From: Psilocybe azurescens
Taxonomy: Eukaryota > Basidiomycota > Agaricomycetes > Agaricales > Agrocybaceae
Length of the DNA stretch: 64,000 nucleotides
Direction: 5' to 3'
Assembly (NCBI GenBank): GCA_023853785.1
Contig: JAJIRX010000779.1
Location: 372,001 to 436,000 of the forward strand
Positions 12,169 through 25,983 of the stretch are shown here, piece by piece. The notes beneath the pieces were generated by a model. It saw only the letters and a list, made by a program, of their open reading frames with translations, was not told the origin of the DNA and ran no database searches. Both the position numbers and the translations under genes were made by a program. Position 1 is the first letter of the stretch; each line of letters begins with the position of its first letter.

Positions 12169-14638
12169 TTATCGAGCCTGCACAAAACCTACTCTGCCAG
12201 GGTTACCGTCTATCGATCCTAGCTTTATTCGAACCTGTTGACTATATTCCACAGGATTCTCGTCAAACGACGGGAAAGACGAGTCTCTGATACCTCCCGC
12301 AGATGCAGCAGCAATAACATGCAAAATATTACCAGGGTCGAAGTGATGATTTCGTACGGGCTCCGCTGCCTGTCCTCTCATGCGAATAAGCGTAACAACC
12401 ACAATTGTTATCGATATCAAGGAAACGATTGTTGGGGCAAGAAGGACCGCAGGTGCCGTATCGCTTGCTTGGTGCCAGCCTATCGTTTGAGTCCGGTATG
12501 TTCCATTCGTCATAATTCTCATACTGGGGGGAATGGTGCTGGAATTACCAGGGAAAAGATGATTATCGCTTTGTGTATATGCCGTTCGTAGGAGCTTTGA
12601 GCACTATGTATTGAGCACAGTCGATAATGTTCGCAACACTGGAGGTCGACTTACAGTTACGCTGAATTCCATGACTCCTCGAATATATTGTTGCTAATCA
12701 AAATGTTACTGCCGGGCGATTTCGTCAAATCCCTAACACTTCACTCACCAGAATATCATTCAGGAGCTCCGGATAAGGAGGAATGCTCGATACAAAAGAA
12801 GAAATAGTATCACCAACACTATTTCCTATCGTACTTTGCGCGACATTCAAACCACGAAGGAAGATTGATGTCGTATACTCGCCAACCCATGGCGCATCAG
12901 CGGCACCCCAAGAGTCCGAGCCATTTACGAAGCTCGGGAATGATGAGTTAAATAGCTTTGTGGCGTCATTGTAATCGATACCGATGCTTGTGACCAGTGG
13001 GGAAACGAGACAGACAGTAGTGTTCATAAAACTATAAACTCCGTAGCCGGCAAGAATTAGTTCTGAACAGAAAGCGTAAAGGTATAAGCATCTTGTAAGG
13101 AGTCATCGAGGGTAACCCGTCTACTGACCCCATTTTTGCGTGCCATCGGTCTGATTTACGGGACATGCGAGTGCAAAAACGGCATCTACGCGTGAAGATG
13201 TTAAGACGGGTGCTATTCAATAGATGTGGTCAACGGGTGATTGGCCTGAACGCGATTCGTTGACCTACGTGAAAAAAGAGGAGCAGAAACACCCGGACAT
13301 TGTACCACGATCTGAGCGAGTGTCACGACTGTAGAATTTAGAATAGTGCTGCTTTCCGAGACGAGTTGAAGTGAAGGAGAAGTTGTGGTATCAAGGGGTT
13401 TTTGTACGCAAGAGACATTCGACGTAAATCCCTGTTGTGTCATGGAATAACTGGTCGGAAAACCAGGTGGAGAGCTTGATAGATCCAGCCTAGTGTTCGC
13501 AGGCATAGCGTTTCCTGATGAAGACATAATCGTGCTAAACCATTGCTGGATGTTGGCTGGTAGTATTCCATCTGAAATGACGATTTTGAATACTATACGT
13601 CTAACTTAGTAACGTAGAAAGATGGCTTACTAGTTGAATTTAGGTAAGAAAGCTGATTAAAATTGAGGATGCCGGGCAGAGAAAAATGAGCGCTAACAGC
13701 GGTAGATCCACTTGCTTCAACCAGCGGTATAACATTGGTAAAGAGGTCTGAAAATTTATCAGTATTACAGCAATTTTTTAATGCCTAAAGGCTACTGACC
13801 CGGTGTCACAATGTTTCTATTGCTAACCATTAGAGTCTGAAAGTCAGAGCTAACGATGTTCAACTCGAAGCCTGTCATTTCTGCCGACATATCTATGGTC
13901 TGTGGTGTTAACAGGGTCGCCCATCTATGCGCGTGTGAGCTTCATCAACCCAATAGGCTGTTTAAGAATCGCACCCAGCAGTCTGTCCACTGACAGCGAG
14001 AGCACAGACAACCGCTCCAATGGTCCACTCGAGATGAGCAACATTAAATATGGGGGACTGGGTGGCGACATTGATTGTAGAGGTTACTGTATAGAGGGTT
14101 ACGGGTCCAGCGAGAATGCGAGCTAGTGTATATCGAATGGCGCGGGTATACAGGCTAGACCAGATTGATTCAATCAGAAAACTAGGTGGTAATTTTGAAC
14201 ACTTACAATCCAGAGATAGAGGATATTACGGTAGATATAATGGTTACAAGCATCATCACTCCCTGTGAATGGTCTCGAGCAAGAACTGCCAATTTTGGGG
14301 ATAGCGGCCTTGGCTTGCTGAGGGTCACAAAGAAAAAGACCCAGCCAAATATAAGAATCGACACTTGAACAACAACCACTAGAATAGGGATAAATATTCG
14401 TGGATTGAAGCGCCTCCTATATCATCATTCAGCAAAGGAGCCCAACGAGTAATTAGTTTACATACCGGCGCCGTCCACCTTGGGTAGTCACTTCAAAGAA
14501 ATCTTTTCGGTTGTCTTTGACTGTCTCCTCTTTAGCCAATATCGGTATCGGCATAGTGAGCAAAGCATAAGACTCTGTTGGTGCAATATCACTACCGTAT
14601 ACCTTTGTTCGCCCATTTCTCTGTCCACGAGATGACAT
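12169..14638 (-). CDS. Multi-pass membrane protein of unknown function
   Basis: Ten exons (14466-14638, 14207-14416, 13975-14154, 13800-13924, 13631-13747, 13571-13571 to 13269, 13129-13212, 12749-13062, 12655-12693, 12169-12594) sum to 1971 nt, 656 residues. After a polar start comes RRRFNPRIFIPILVVVVQ leading into a long hydrophobic segment ending GWVFFFV, then TLSKPRPLSPKL and further hydrophobic segments. A large Ser/Thr/Asn-rich, probably extracytoplasmic, middle part follows. Near the C terminus LLAPTIVSLISITIVVVTLI is a membrane segment, then RNHHFDPGNILHVIAAASAG. I recognise this architecture as one widespread in Agaricomycetes but know of no assigned function. It lies between the two SKN1/KRE6 paralogs. 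The sixth exon is 13269-13571. Confidence 0.8.
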
Positions 14639-15675
14639 CTCCTCGATAAGAGGGTAAGAAGAGGGATGATCATGAGGTCCGCGATTATATTGGTTTACCC
14701 TTTGACAGGCGTGAGCGCTCCATCAAGCGCTTTCTGACATGCTTTGACATCAATAGAATAGCTTCATGAAGTATTCACATTTCCACCAGAGACTTGACAG
14801 ATCTAATAGTATCAACCTTTCGGTGCCAGTGCGAGAGTTGGCTAAAGCTGAGCCGACATTCTGGCCGACGTCGACATCACAGGCAACGAAATTCCTAATG
14901 TTCTGGAGGATATCGAGGAAAACGACACTACCCCAATGAAATGACGATCTTGAAAACGGAGAATGATGTCGGATGTTGTTGGTTAAAAGCAAGGATGCTG
15001 GTTTCCACATGATTGATCGCTTCTAAAATGGAGTTTGAAAACAAACATCATGGTGTGTTCTGCGCCACTTTCACCTAAACGGCTATGTCGGGGACTTCGG
15101 CCGGGCTTGCATAACTGTAAAGTTATAGTCCATGGTTGGCCCTTAGTGGAAGCCGAATAAGAGAGATCATGGGCAACAATCTACCAGAGAGACTTGTCTA
15201 TCCGGAACTGATCTCAAACGCGCCGAAAGCCCTCAAAACCAGTGAATACATAAACACCTCGGCAGAACCTGCACACAATTAGACGCTGACTCAACATCTG
15301 CCTCGGAAAAGTTACTTAACACAGATCGATAAAGGACAGTGCAGATTAATCTGAAACCACGATTTCAGGCATTCCTTTTATTCAACGAATACGACTTGAT
15401 CATTCTATTATCATTTAAGAAGATATACTATTATCCGTGATTGATTAGCATCATAGACCCTTTTTTACAACGTCGAAATTGGCAGTCATAGTGATCGTGT
15501 ACTAGACACAACCACCCCCAAACCACCCCAGGAAAGTTCTGCGGCTCATGTAAGCGGGAGTGAGAAAGTTTTACATTTACTTCCACTACTACCCGCCGTC
15601 AATTTCGATATAGCTGATTATGCATCATGCTAAAGAAATACTCCTTTTCTTCTTGATTCGTTACATTTCTTCTAC
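14639..15675. other. Divergent promoter region, about 1.0 kb
   Basis: This stretch separates the start of the unknown membrane protein gene (minus) from SKN1/KRE6 paralog 2 (plus). No supported gene; it should carry both promoters. Confidence 0.5.
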
Positions 15676-18229
15676 ATGTCCATCTTCGGTGCACAGACTG
15701 ATCATCAACGTCGATATTTTGGACAGTCCAGTCCTTCGCCATCTGTGACAAATCTCATACAGCACTCGTCCGGAAATAATGCTTTTCATAAAGGCTCCAG
15801 ACCTCCTTCAAGTCAAAATTCTTTGGTATAGACCACAGATATTCACTCTAAGCTCGTCGCTAACTAAGTCTGGTACTGGGCAGACCCCTTACGATTTTGA
15901 TTCTAGTAGGAGTTCTTCCGTTGTACCTTCAATATCGGACAAGGTAAAGTCTCGACAAAGTTCATTTAGTCCTCTCTTATTGACTATAATTATTATGATA
16001 GTACTCGCTTCCACCAGATCCCGCTGTTTGGGGAACCAATATTTCACCAGATAACGCCGAGGATGATGATGAGCTCCACGATCCTGATCACAAAAGCAGC
16101 GGTAATATATTCACCTGCAGAGGTCTCACCAATCTAGGTTGTCTTATACTACTTTGCCTGGGGCTTCTGCTGCTCTTGTACGTTGGCATCTTTTACTGAT
16201 TTTATATCATCGTACTGATAGTATTCCAGCGTCGGTTATCCCCTGATTTCGTATTACGAGAGGCAGGATCAATCAAGATTATACACCAATGCATCCGGTC
16301 AGGTATGTACTCCTTTTATCGGACTTCCTTTCTTCACAAAATTAAGAGTTCTATAGGTGCCAGAGATGCTTGGAAATCGTGGCCTGATAGATATAGACAC
16401 TCCGGAAGATGTCTATTTCAAGCCTTCCGTGGCCGATCCCAGAATTCAAATGCAGCTCGTGTTCAGCGACGAGTTCAACGTTGAAGGTCGCACCTTCTAT
16501 CCTGGCGATGATCCTTATTGGGAAGCAGCAGATCTACACTATTGGCAGGTTCGTTGTCGATTTCAGACAGTGTCTCTGTTAATTGTCATCAAATGGTCAG
16601 ACGAATAATATGGAATGGTGGGATCCTGCCGCTATCACTACGGTCGATGGAGCACTCGAGATCACATTGAGCGAAAAAGATACGCATGGCTTGGCGTACG
16701 AAGGCGGCATGATGTCAACTTGGAATAAATTTTGCTTTACTGGCGGCCTCGTAGAAACGTCGGTTACTTTGCCAGGCAGTAATAACGTCGCTGGGCTATG
16801 GCCTGCTATTTGGGTATTGGGAAATCTAGGTTGGACAAATGACTGGAAATTTTATTTTTGGACTAACAATAACCAGGTAGAGCAGGATACGGTGCAAGTC
16901 TCGAGGGAATGGTATAAACATGATCACATCTATACGCACGACTTTCTCATCTCATGCCATCACAGTGGCCATACACATATGATGCTTGCGACGTCGGCAC
17001 AGTTGCCAATCAAACTTACAATGGGAGACCTGTTACCGCGACCACTCACGGTGACCAATTTCATGGTGGGGCCTTATCATACCTTCCAGGTCAAAGACTT
17101 TCAAGATGCACTTGCCCCGGGGAATCTCACCCTGGGCCTAAGCACAAGGACGGTACATTTGTCGGTCGTTCAGCCCCCGAGATAGATATATTCGAGGCGC
17201 AGGTACGCTGCTTTTTCCTGCAAATAACCCTTCTTTCGAATTTCGTATTCCAATTAGGTCATTGGTGAGCCGCTCATCGGGGAGGTTTCCCAATCAGGTC
17301 AATGGGCCGTGAGTCATTTTGGAAATCTGTGCCACATATGACTAATGCGGCTTCCATCCTACTATAATCTTAGCCATTCAATCATGAATACCATTTCATC
17401 AACACTTCGGACACCTACTCTATCGTTAATGAATCTAAGTCGTTCTTGAACACTTACGTTGGAAGCGTTTTCCAACAATCCACATCTGTTGTATCTTATA
17501 CTAGTTAGTGACTCAATATTCACTTCATCTATGCATTGTCCACTCACAAGTCGTATTTTCTCAGACCCAGACTGCTATGAGTTCGAAAAAGGATGCTACT
17601 CGGTATACGGTTTTGAATACAAACCAGGTTAGTGCAAAGGTAAAACCCAACACTGTTGGCCTTTTATTAACGCATCTTTTAGGGTTTGACGACGCTGTGC
17701 GTATATTGAATTCCCGCAATGTGACTAGTCCGACAAATTTTAATATAGTATATCACCTGGATCTCCGACAACGAGCCCACTTGGACCTTGAGAGCTTCTG
17801 GAATGGAGGCAGACCCTGACGTCGAAATCGCTGCACGCCCGGTCCCTCAGGAACCCATGGTGAGCATCAATCCAGTTTTCCTTGCCGTGAGTGATTGCCG
17901 ACGAGCATCAGTACTTGATCATAAATCTGGGCATGTCGGAGAATTTTGGAACAGTCGACCTTGACAACCTCAGGTTTCCCACCAAGATGAGAGTAGACTG
18001 GATACGGGTGTATCAACCAAAAGGCTCGATCAACATTGGGTGTGACCCCAAAGACTTCCCTACTCAAGCATACATCAACGAGTCCGTTCTTAATTCATCT
18101 TTGTCGTACTAAAATCGACTTATTGACGTATACAGGTACCTCGAGGCGTACACAAATCGGAACCTCACAACATGGGTGGACGATTACAAACAACCTATGC
18201 CCAAAAATAGATTTTTAGGAGAGTGTTGA
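15676..18229 (+). CDS. SKN1/KRE6-type GH16 protein, paralog 2
   Basis: A second beta-glucan synthesis-associated GH16 protein. Fifteen exons sum to 1800 nt, 599 residues: 15676-15825, 15869-15943, 16002-16177, 16230-16302, 16357-16548, 16601-16829, 16877-16911, 16966-17202, 17258-17308, 17374-17503, 17565-17627, 17683-17696, 17749-17859, 17912-18081, 18136-18229. The membrane segment is [14 protein letters not shown]; the GH16 domain shows [32 protein letters not shown], the catalytic APEIDIFEA, and [11 protein letters not shown]. The tail ends KNRFLGEC. Several intron positions (before RAGYGAS, before WPYTY, after QEPM) are shared with paralog 1, while exon 12 is only 14 nt. It converges on the MFS gene with 240 bp between stops. 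Confidence 0.93.
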
Positions 18230-18469
18230 TGCCGCCTCAGTTCCTCGTTTTCTGCAGTCCTTTCGCGCAGGCAATGAGTCTTTCATACTAGCATCTTAAA
18301 CTGTATTTTATGACTTATCTACGTGTATCTGTTTGCGCATCGGGCTATATTTATCATAATCGCCCAAGTCAGGGTTGATTCCAAGCTTTTGATGGGTTGA
18401 TTGTGTCTAAACTGGGTCATGGACGTCGGTACGCCACTTTACCTTTTTGAACGCGGATTTCAAGAAGCC

Positions 18470-21411
18470 CTACATCGATCCATTTGACAGTGGGCTTTTA
18501 GCTCGGATACCCTCCCCTTTATAGTATATCCAGATCGGGAAAGGAATCCCCAGAACGATTGCTACACCTGCGAGCAACTGGAAAATGTTAAAATAAGGGC
18601 TCTGTAAGCTTTTGAATATCAGATGGACCACGCACAGAGTTTCCGCCTCCCTCTCCCAGCGCATCGAACATCTGCTTTCCAAATAAAGGGAATGCAAAGC
18701 CAAACATTGACCGTAGGACCTTAGAACAAAATAGGTTACAATAAATCACGTAAGTTAATGTTAAGGTGGCCTACGGAGGCAGCAGCTAGCGCGCTTGCAG
18801 CATAGGTGAATGCATCGACAAGGTAGAGTGTGATGGGGAGGCTGCAGTCACGATTTCAATACGGGACTTCAAGTACTTAATAACTAACATACTACACCGT
18901 TGTCAGCCCTTTGAGAATTCACATGAGAGCTTGCATCAATATCGACACAATGAATCAAAAATGAACAAAGGCATACCAAATCCAAAGAATGTCGTCCCAA
19001 TAATAGGGACAATCCAATGAACCCTTGCCTGCGCCGACCAGCCGTACCAGCTGGAAGATTTCAGATTCGCAAGTCATTGAGGACACAGCGTCAATTTTGA
19101 AAACTCACAGAAGGCCAATAGGAATGGATATCGATCCGACTATCATGGCTGGCATACGCATCTCGGGTTTACCATTTCCACCATTCCTATCAGATAGCTA
19201 AGAGGAGCATCAATGTATGTGTACTATCCGTCAGCAATTAAAGTGATGTTTATAAAGAACGCACAGTTTTGTATATCCAATCGGCTACTCTCGCTGCGAA
19301 GATCATGGCTGTGACGAAGCCTACACCCATTCCAAGATATGCGAGGCCGCCTACACCCGGACGGAATCCATAGGTGCCATTGAAGAGATCTAGAAAAGTT
19401 ATTAGATGATATTTAACACACATGACGGTTTAGAAGAGCCATACCAGGGAAAGTGGAGAACATGAGGTAATATATGCCTAATATTTCAAAGAATAAGACT
19501 ATCTGTATGGTATTGCAGTCGAGTAACACTGAGGCTTGCCATAAATGCTATTTGGAGGGAGATACGACGCCGCCAAAATTTGAGTTGGTGCTCATATATA
19601 TTGACAAAGTAAACTCACAGGGACATGAAGAGACTCAAGATAAAGCAAATGAAGCTCCTGAATAAAAGTTCCAGTGGACGGGTAAGATTGATCCAGAGTA
19701 GATCCAACATGTTTCCATGAGCTTGCGCGAGCATGGGGTGAACTCTAGCAACCTTTTCGATGTCGCCCTCCCGTCTTGCTTTTCTGGCACGTATAACAGG
19801 GCCGTAGGTTTCTCGGAGAAAGGGTATGCTGACCACGCTTCCTGCACCACATACGACTGAATGATCATTTGGGTATAGTGACGGTAAATAAATAATTTGC
19901 CGTGTAAAATCTCAACATACTGGCAATAACAATGAACACCCATTTCACCCCTATATTCTGCGTAATAAAGCCACCTGCTACCGGACCGACGGCTGGACCT
20001 GCGCGTTGGAAGACAAGTGGTAAATCGTAATATGTCGGTTTACACTGCTGGGACCGAAAAATTCTGCGGAATGCAGATTCCATGCAAAATCAGTTGTCGT
20101 GACACAAAGTATTGTAATTTGCAAAATGAATAATTTTAAATCAAATCCGCCTTGAGCAAAGACAATAAGAACTGTAACAGAGATTAAAGTTCTACCTGAA
20201 TATGGTAATTTGCAGAATATATGATTTTGCATATTGCAAGAACACAATAAAAATGATAAATTCTGCACTGGCAGACAAATTTTATTTTTCTCAGCCACTG
20301 CAGAATTTATCATTCTTATTGTGTTCTGCATTTTGTAAAATAGTGTGTTCTGCAAATTGCCGTATTTAGGTAGAACTTTAATCTCTGTTACAGTTCTTAT
20401 TGTCTTTTGCTCAAGGCAGATTTGATTTAAAATTATTCATTTTGCAAATTACAATACTTTGTGTCACGACAACTGATTTTGCATGGAATCTGCATTCCGC
20501 AGAATTTTTCGGTCCCAGCAGTGTTAGTGAGAACAGGTACCCACCTAGTATAGGACCTAAGTTATAAAAGGCCATGGCCGAAGCGCGATCCCTAGGTGCA
20601 AAGAGATCACTGACCGACCCTCCACCTACGGCTATAGCTGCACTCCCCGAGAATCCAGCTGAGTTCTGCTCAGTAAGTCGTTTTGCAAACTGGCAGTTTT
20701 ATATCGGATACAGACTTAGGAAGCGGAATGCAAGGAGCGTCGCAAGATTGGGGGAAAAAGCACACCCAAGGTTAAATGCAAGAGAGAGTAGATTGCCAAT
20801 GTGAAGGATCTATTACGAGAGGCGGACACACTCGATGAATTTCCCAGGCATTTATTCTTTGGATGACTCACCTCGGTTCGCCCATACATCTCTGACAGAG
20901 GGGCAAGGAAGAGTGGCTATAGTGAGAATGGGTCAGTCCCATTCCCAATTACTCGAAGAACGTCAACTTACCCCTATAGCAAACGATAGAAGGAATATTG
21001 TTAGAGTCAGGGCCAAAAGTGTTGGATTAGTGATATGAAAGCGTTCAGCTATTTCAGGAAGTCCAGGAGCCATCATAGAGCTGGCAAGAGGAGGGATAAA
21101 TGTATAGAACGACACCTGTACAAAAAATTAGACAGTCCTCGATTAATGCCAAAGAATGGGTATGAACATACGATGGCGGTAGTCACCCATTTTCGGTAAA
21201 GTGGCCAATTCCTTGCGTTGTCTGGGTCAGATTCCCATTCTTCATCCTCTTGTGCTTTTGAGTCAACAATTGTGGCCTCTGGTGTAACTTTAGCACCCTT
21301 TTCAGAGCTAGCTTCATTTTCCTGGATCATTGAAGCCGAATACCCATCCTTGAAGGAATTGGGAACGCCAACAACAGTAGTGGATGCTTCCTTATCATTA
21401 GTGTCGTTCAT
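18470..21411 (-). CDS. Major facilitator superfamily drug/H+ antiporter (DHA1-like)
   Basis: A 12-helix plasma-membrane type exporter; substrate unknown. Sixteen exons sum to 1554 nt, 517 residues: 21172-21411, 20972-21115, 20872-20916, 20716-20809, 20545-20658, 19921-19998, 19619-19856, 19540-19547, 19445-19477, 19265-19389, 19109-19197, 18977-19050, 18896-18908, 18775-18841, 18636-18719, 18470-18577. A charged cytosolic tail (EDEEWESDPDNARNWP) precedes the first helix. Family motifs are PLSEMYGRTE, DLFAPRDRASAMAFYNLGP and GPAVGPVAGG. One exon is just 8 nt and is followed by a GC-AG intron; it restores SLIYGIYYLMF and the reading frame. The intron 19999-20544 is swollen by a transposon. Start chosen as the first Met in frame with the family tail. 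Confidence 0.88.
20043..20523. mobile_element. 481-bp snap-back MITE (CACTG ends, TTA duplication) in an intron
   Basis: The element begins CACTGCTGGGACCG and ends with the reverse complement CGGTCCCAGCAGTG. It is flanked on both sides by TTA (20040-20042 and 20524-20526). Its two arms, about 229 nt each (20043-20271 and 20295-20523), are near-perfect inverted copies around a loop of about 23 nt. CACTR ends with a 3-bp duplication fit the CACTA/EnSpm superfamily. It lies wholly inside an MFS intron; removing element and one TTA leaves 62 nt, the usual intron size here. No coding capacity. Confidence 0.9.
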
Positions 21412-24400
21412 GAGGAAGATAGAATATCTGAGGTAGTAAACGTTGACTGAAAAGTATCTTCCAGCTCCTACCACCCATCGATCTTTAATACCTCTTGTGC
21501 TTCTCGATAAATATAGAACACGAGACATCGTCCGATGCCATGCACAATAAGCGTAAGCGTCCTGACATATACAGCAAATCATACTCAGCCGGTTATAAAG
21601 CTTCCAACAGTACTGCGCAGACTCCAAATTTCAAATTCAGCTCTCGGAGGCCGTGGACCAGATGAATGGTGAAGAAAAGAGATGCTTCATGGAGAACGGT
21701 TGACTTGACCTGCAACTCCACCAAGAATGAGAAGAGTGTATGAAAACGAAAACGTCATAGGTCTTACCAGCACATGTCAACGACCTACCGTTAAGTAAGT
21801 GAACTTTGTGTACCAAGTGGTGAAAATCAGGGTCACTTCGAGCATACTGAGACCAAATCTCGCCTGCCAAAAAGTTAAGTAATCTAAAAATAGATTCAGG
21901 GGTCATTCCTCTTCTCAAATATTGAAAAAGCGGCAGGCTTGTAAGGAAGTAAGTACACACCGAATCTTGGAAGGAGGATTGAAGCCGGTTTGTCTCCGTG
22001 CTCATAATATTTTGATATGTGGGTGTTTTTGAAGGATGGTACCTGTCTTCAAGTGGATAACTTCGATGAACCCATGAACGCGTCGAAGAACGATAGGAGT
22101 GAACCTTCCGTAGGTAGATGCCAGCAGAGAAATGAAAATATGAGTAGTCAGGGAGACAAAGAACCAAACTTGTTCACGAGAAAGATCAATGCCAAGAAAA
22201 AATAGACGATCAACCTCAGTCGTCACCCATTACGCAAAGCAAAAGACATTCCACCAAGGCGGCAGCCCATCTATGTGACATATATAGCTACAAGAATTTG
22301 GCGAAGAGTTACCGATGATTATTTTGTTTAGGTGTCGAATGTTTCGAGCTAATGATCCACTACTGGAGGGCTGGATAATAGCCTGGTACGACTCACACGC
22401 CTGGCCGATGAAGCATACCCATTCGCTGAAACTAGCCGGACAGAACACCAAGAAGGAAAGATATTATTAACCGCTTGAGACGGTGCAATTCAAGGTACGC
22501 AACGTCGTAAATCGGTCGCCAAAATCGTGCTTTTGAGACGGGCAGAGACTAAGGTAGACACTCAAAGCGACACCAGCGTTTCCTGTGCTTAATATACCAT
22601 CCCTCAATTAAACTCGCCCTTTACTGCTCGCTGTGATGAAAAAATAATTCATATCCTACATCGAAGGTTTGAGTGAGAACGGAAGTGACGTGCACTGCCT
22701 TAGATCTATCAGATCATAGATAGCTGTGATTGAGCACGTCGAGCTCGCGCAAAGCTGAATGGTGATCCGAAAAATCCATATGTGCGTTGAGCATCTACCG
22801 GAGTGCAACTTACGAGAGAAGCCACACAAGTGCTATTCCGTGTGCGAGGAAGTTGTTAAATAGAAAACTGCATAATAGCGAGCGTTTCCACTTCGGAAGA
22901 CTCTGGCCAACCAGTTGTGAGCTCTTGGTGCAACCCCGCCAATGAGAGATCAACAGCCCCTACCTGGCCCGAGTCGATAAATCTCCGTGACGAATTGGCA
23001 GAAAGTATTCATCGATAAAAGCATTGAAATGCGTCCAAAGTAAGAGGATAGTCCTGAATGAATGCCTGATCCTGATGATATCAATAGTTTACAGATGGGA
23101 ATTTAGCTCACCATTGGCACTGTCAGATACGTCGCAACAATACTGATACATATGTAAGTTTGAGTTGTGGAGGTAAATTTATCCAGAGTAAAAAACGGGA
23201 TAATCTCACTGAGGCAGTTGATCGCAGCCCATTAAGGTGAATGCGTATTGACATTCGTGAACATTTGGCACATCAAGAAGCGCTGATTTCACTCATCTTG
23301 CACGGTCAAGCATAGCTTCTGAGATCAATTTCCTTCGATTTTGACAGACCATGGATCATGTACCGCATGAAACACCGATTGAAGAGATGCTTTCGGATCG
23401 GAATATACTGGTGCCATCCAAGGTAGGACGGCAATTGGTACGCTGTCAGAACGACAGAGTAGACGGAGACGCGACCTAGGAAGTTTCAGGAGTTCAGCTT
23501 CATCAGTAGACATACCAGATGATAGCACTAAATTTCAACGCGTTTCCCCTATGGCACCTATTTTTCAATTTCGGAAAGTTTGCTGATTTTGATGATTGGC
23601 AAGGTCGGTAGAATACGCAAGAGATTCGAGAAACCCACAATTTCGGGACTTGTTTCGGAACGTCGCGAATCGTTGCATGTTAGGCAAGATATGGTGTGGA
23701 GTCTTTCATCCTTGTAAAGAGTGTGCCTGCAAACCCTGGGCCCGTCAGAGAATAGCATTTTGTTAATCTTGAGGCAGTTTCGCAAGTCATCCAACGGGGA
23801 AGATATTGGATATTTTTAATCCCATTGGATTTCTGGACATCCTCGCGTATTGTGTTGGAAATTCGCGAAATCCGTCAAACAATGTAATACACATGCACCG
23901 CAGATACGAAGATTGCAGCCTGTCGATCTTACTTGAAAGTTGACTTGCACAAAGGTTTCAAGTTGGTAGAATACCGAAAGAGGCGAGCCATGCCGGTATT
24001 ATGAACAGACTCATCATATCAATGATGTCGGTCCTAAAAGTTTGATCACGGTTCAAGTTTAGTAAACGTATATGCCTAGGAGGGAGAAAATTAATACATA
24101 GGAGCAAGTGGTTGCCTGCCAACGAGCTAACCTGTATACCGTTGTTATAGTGACGGGGTGTGTCCTCTAGACAACAAGACCGAACTGGGAAGGACCATGG
24201 ATGTGGGAACCCATCTGAAGTCTTCCAAAGGAAGGCCGGTGTTGATGAGCTTGTGCATTTTACGGCACTTGAAATACCTATTACAACAAGTCACAGAGTT
24301 TTGTAGATCACTTGTTATTGTTCCATCCTCTTATATAACGCCTTTGTTGTCTTCTTCTCTTGGTCCATCCTTTCACCCGTTTTCACCCTCAGACCCTCAG

Positions 24401-24423
24401 ACCCTTCCTTTCCTTATACCGTC
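21412..24423. other. Unresolved 3-kb stretch with possible degenerate genes
   Basis: I could not assemble a gene here. On the minus strand short open pieces carry hydrophobic segments (for example MSLFIIPAWLASFG near 23980-24025 and HGIALVWLLS near 22815-22845) and plausible splice sites, but frames do not join into one protein I recognise. The longest piece (21637-22167, minus) has no family features. The last few hundred bases (24100-24423) must include the MAP kinase promoter. It may be one or two fast-evolving multi-exon genes, decayed genes, or sequence with several indel errors. Confidence 0.4.
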
Positions 24424-25983
<1,560 letters not shown>

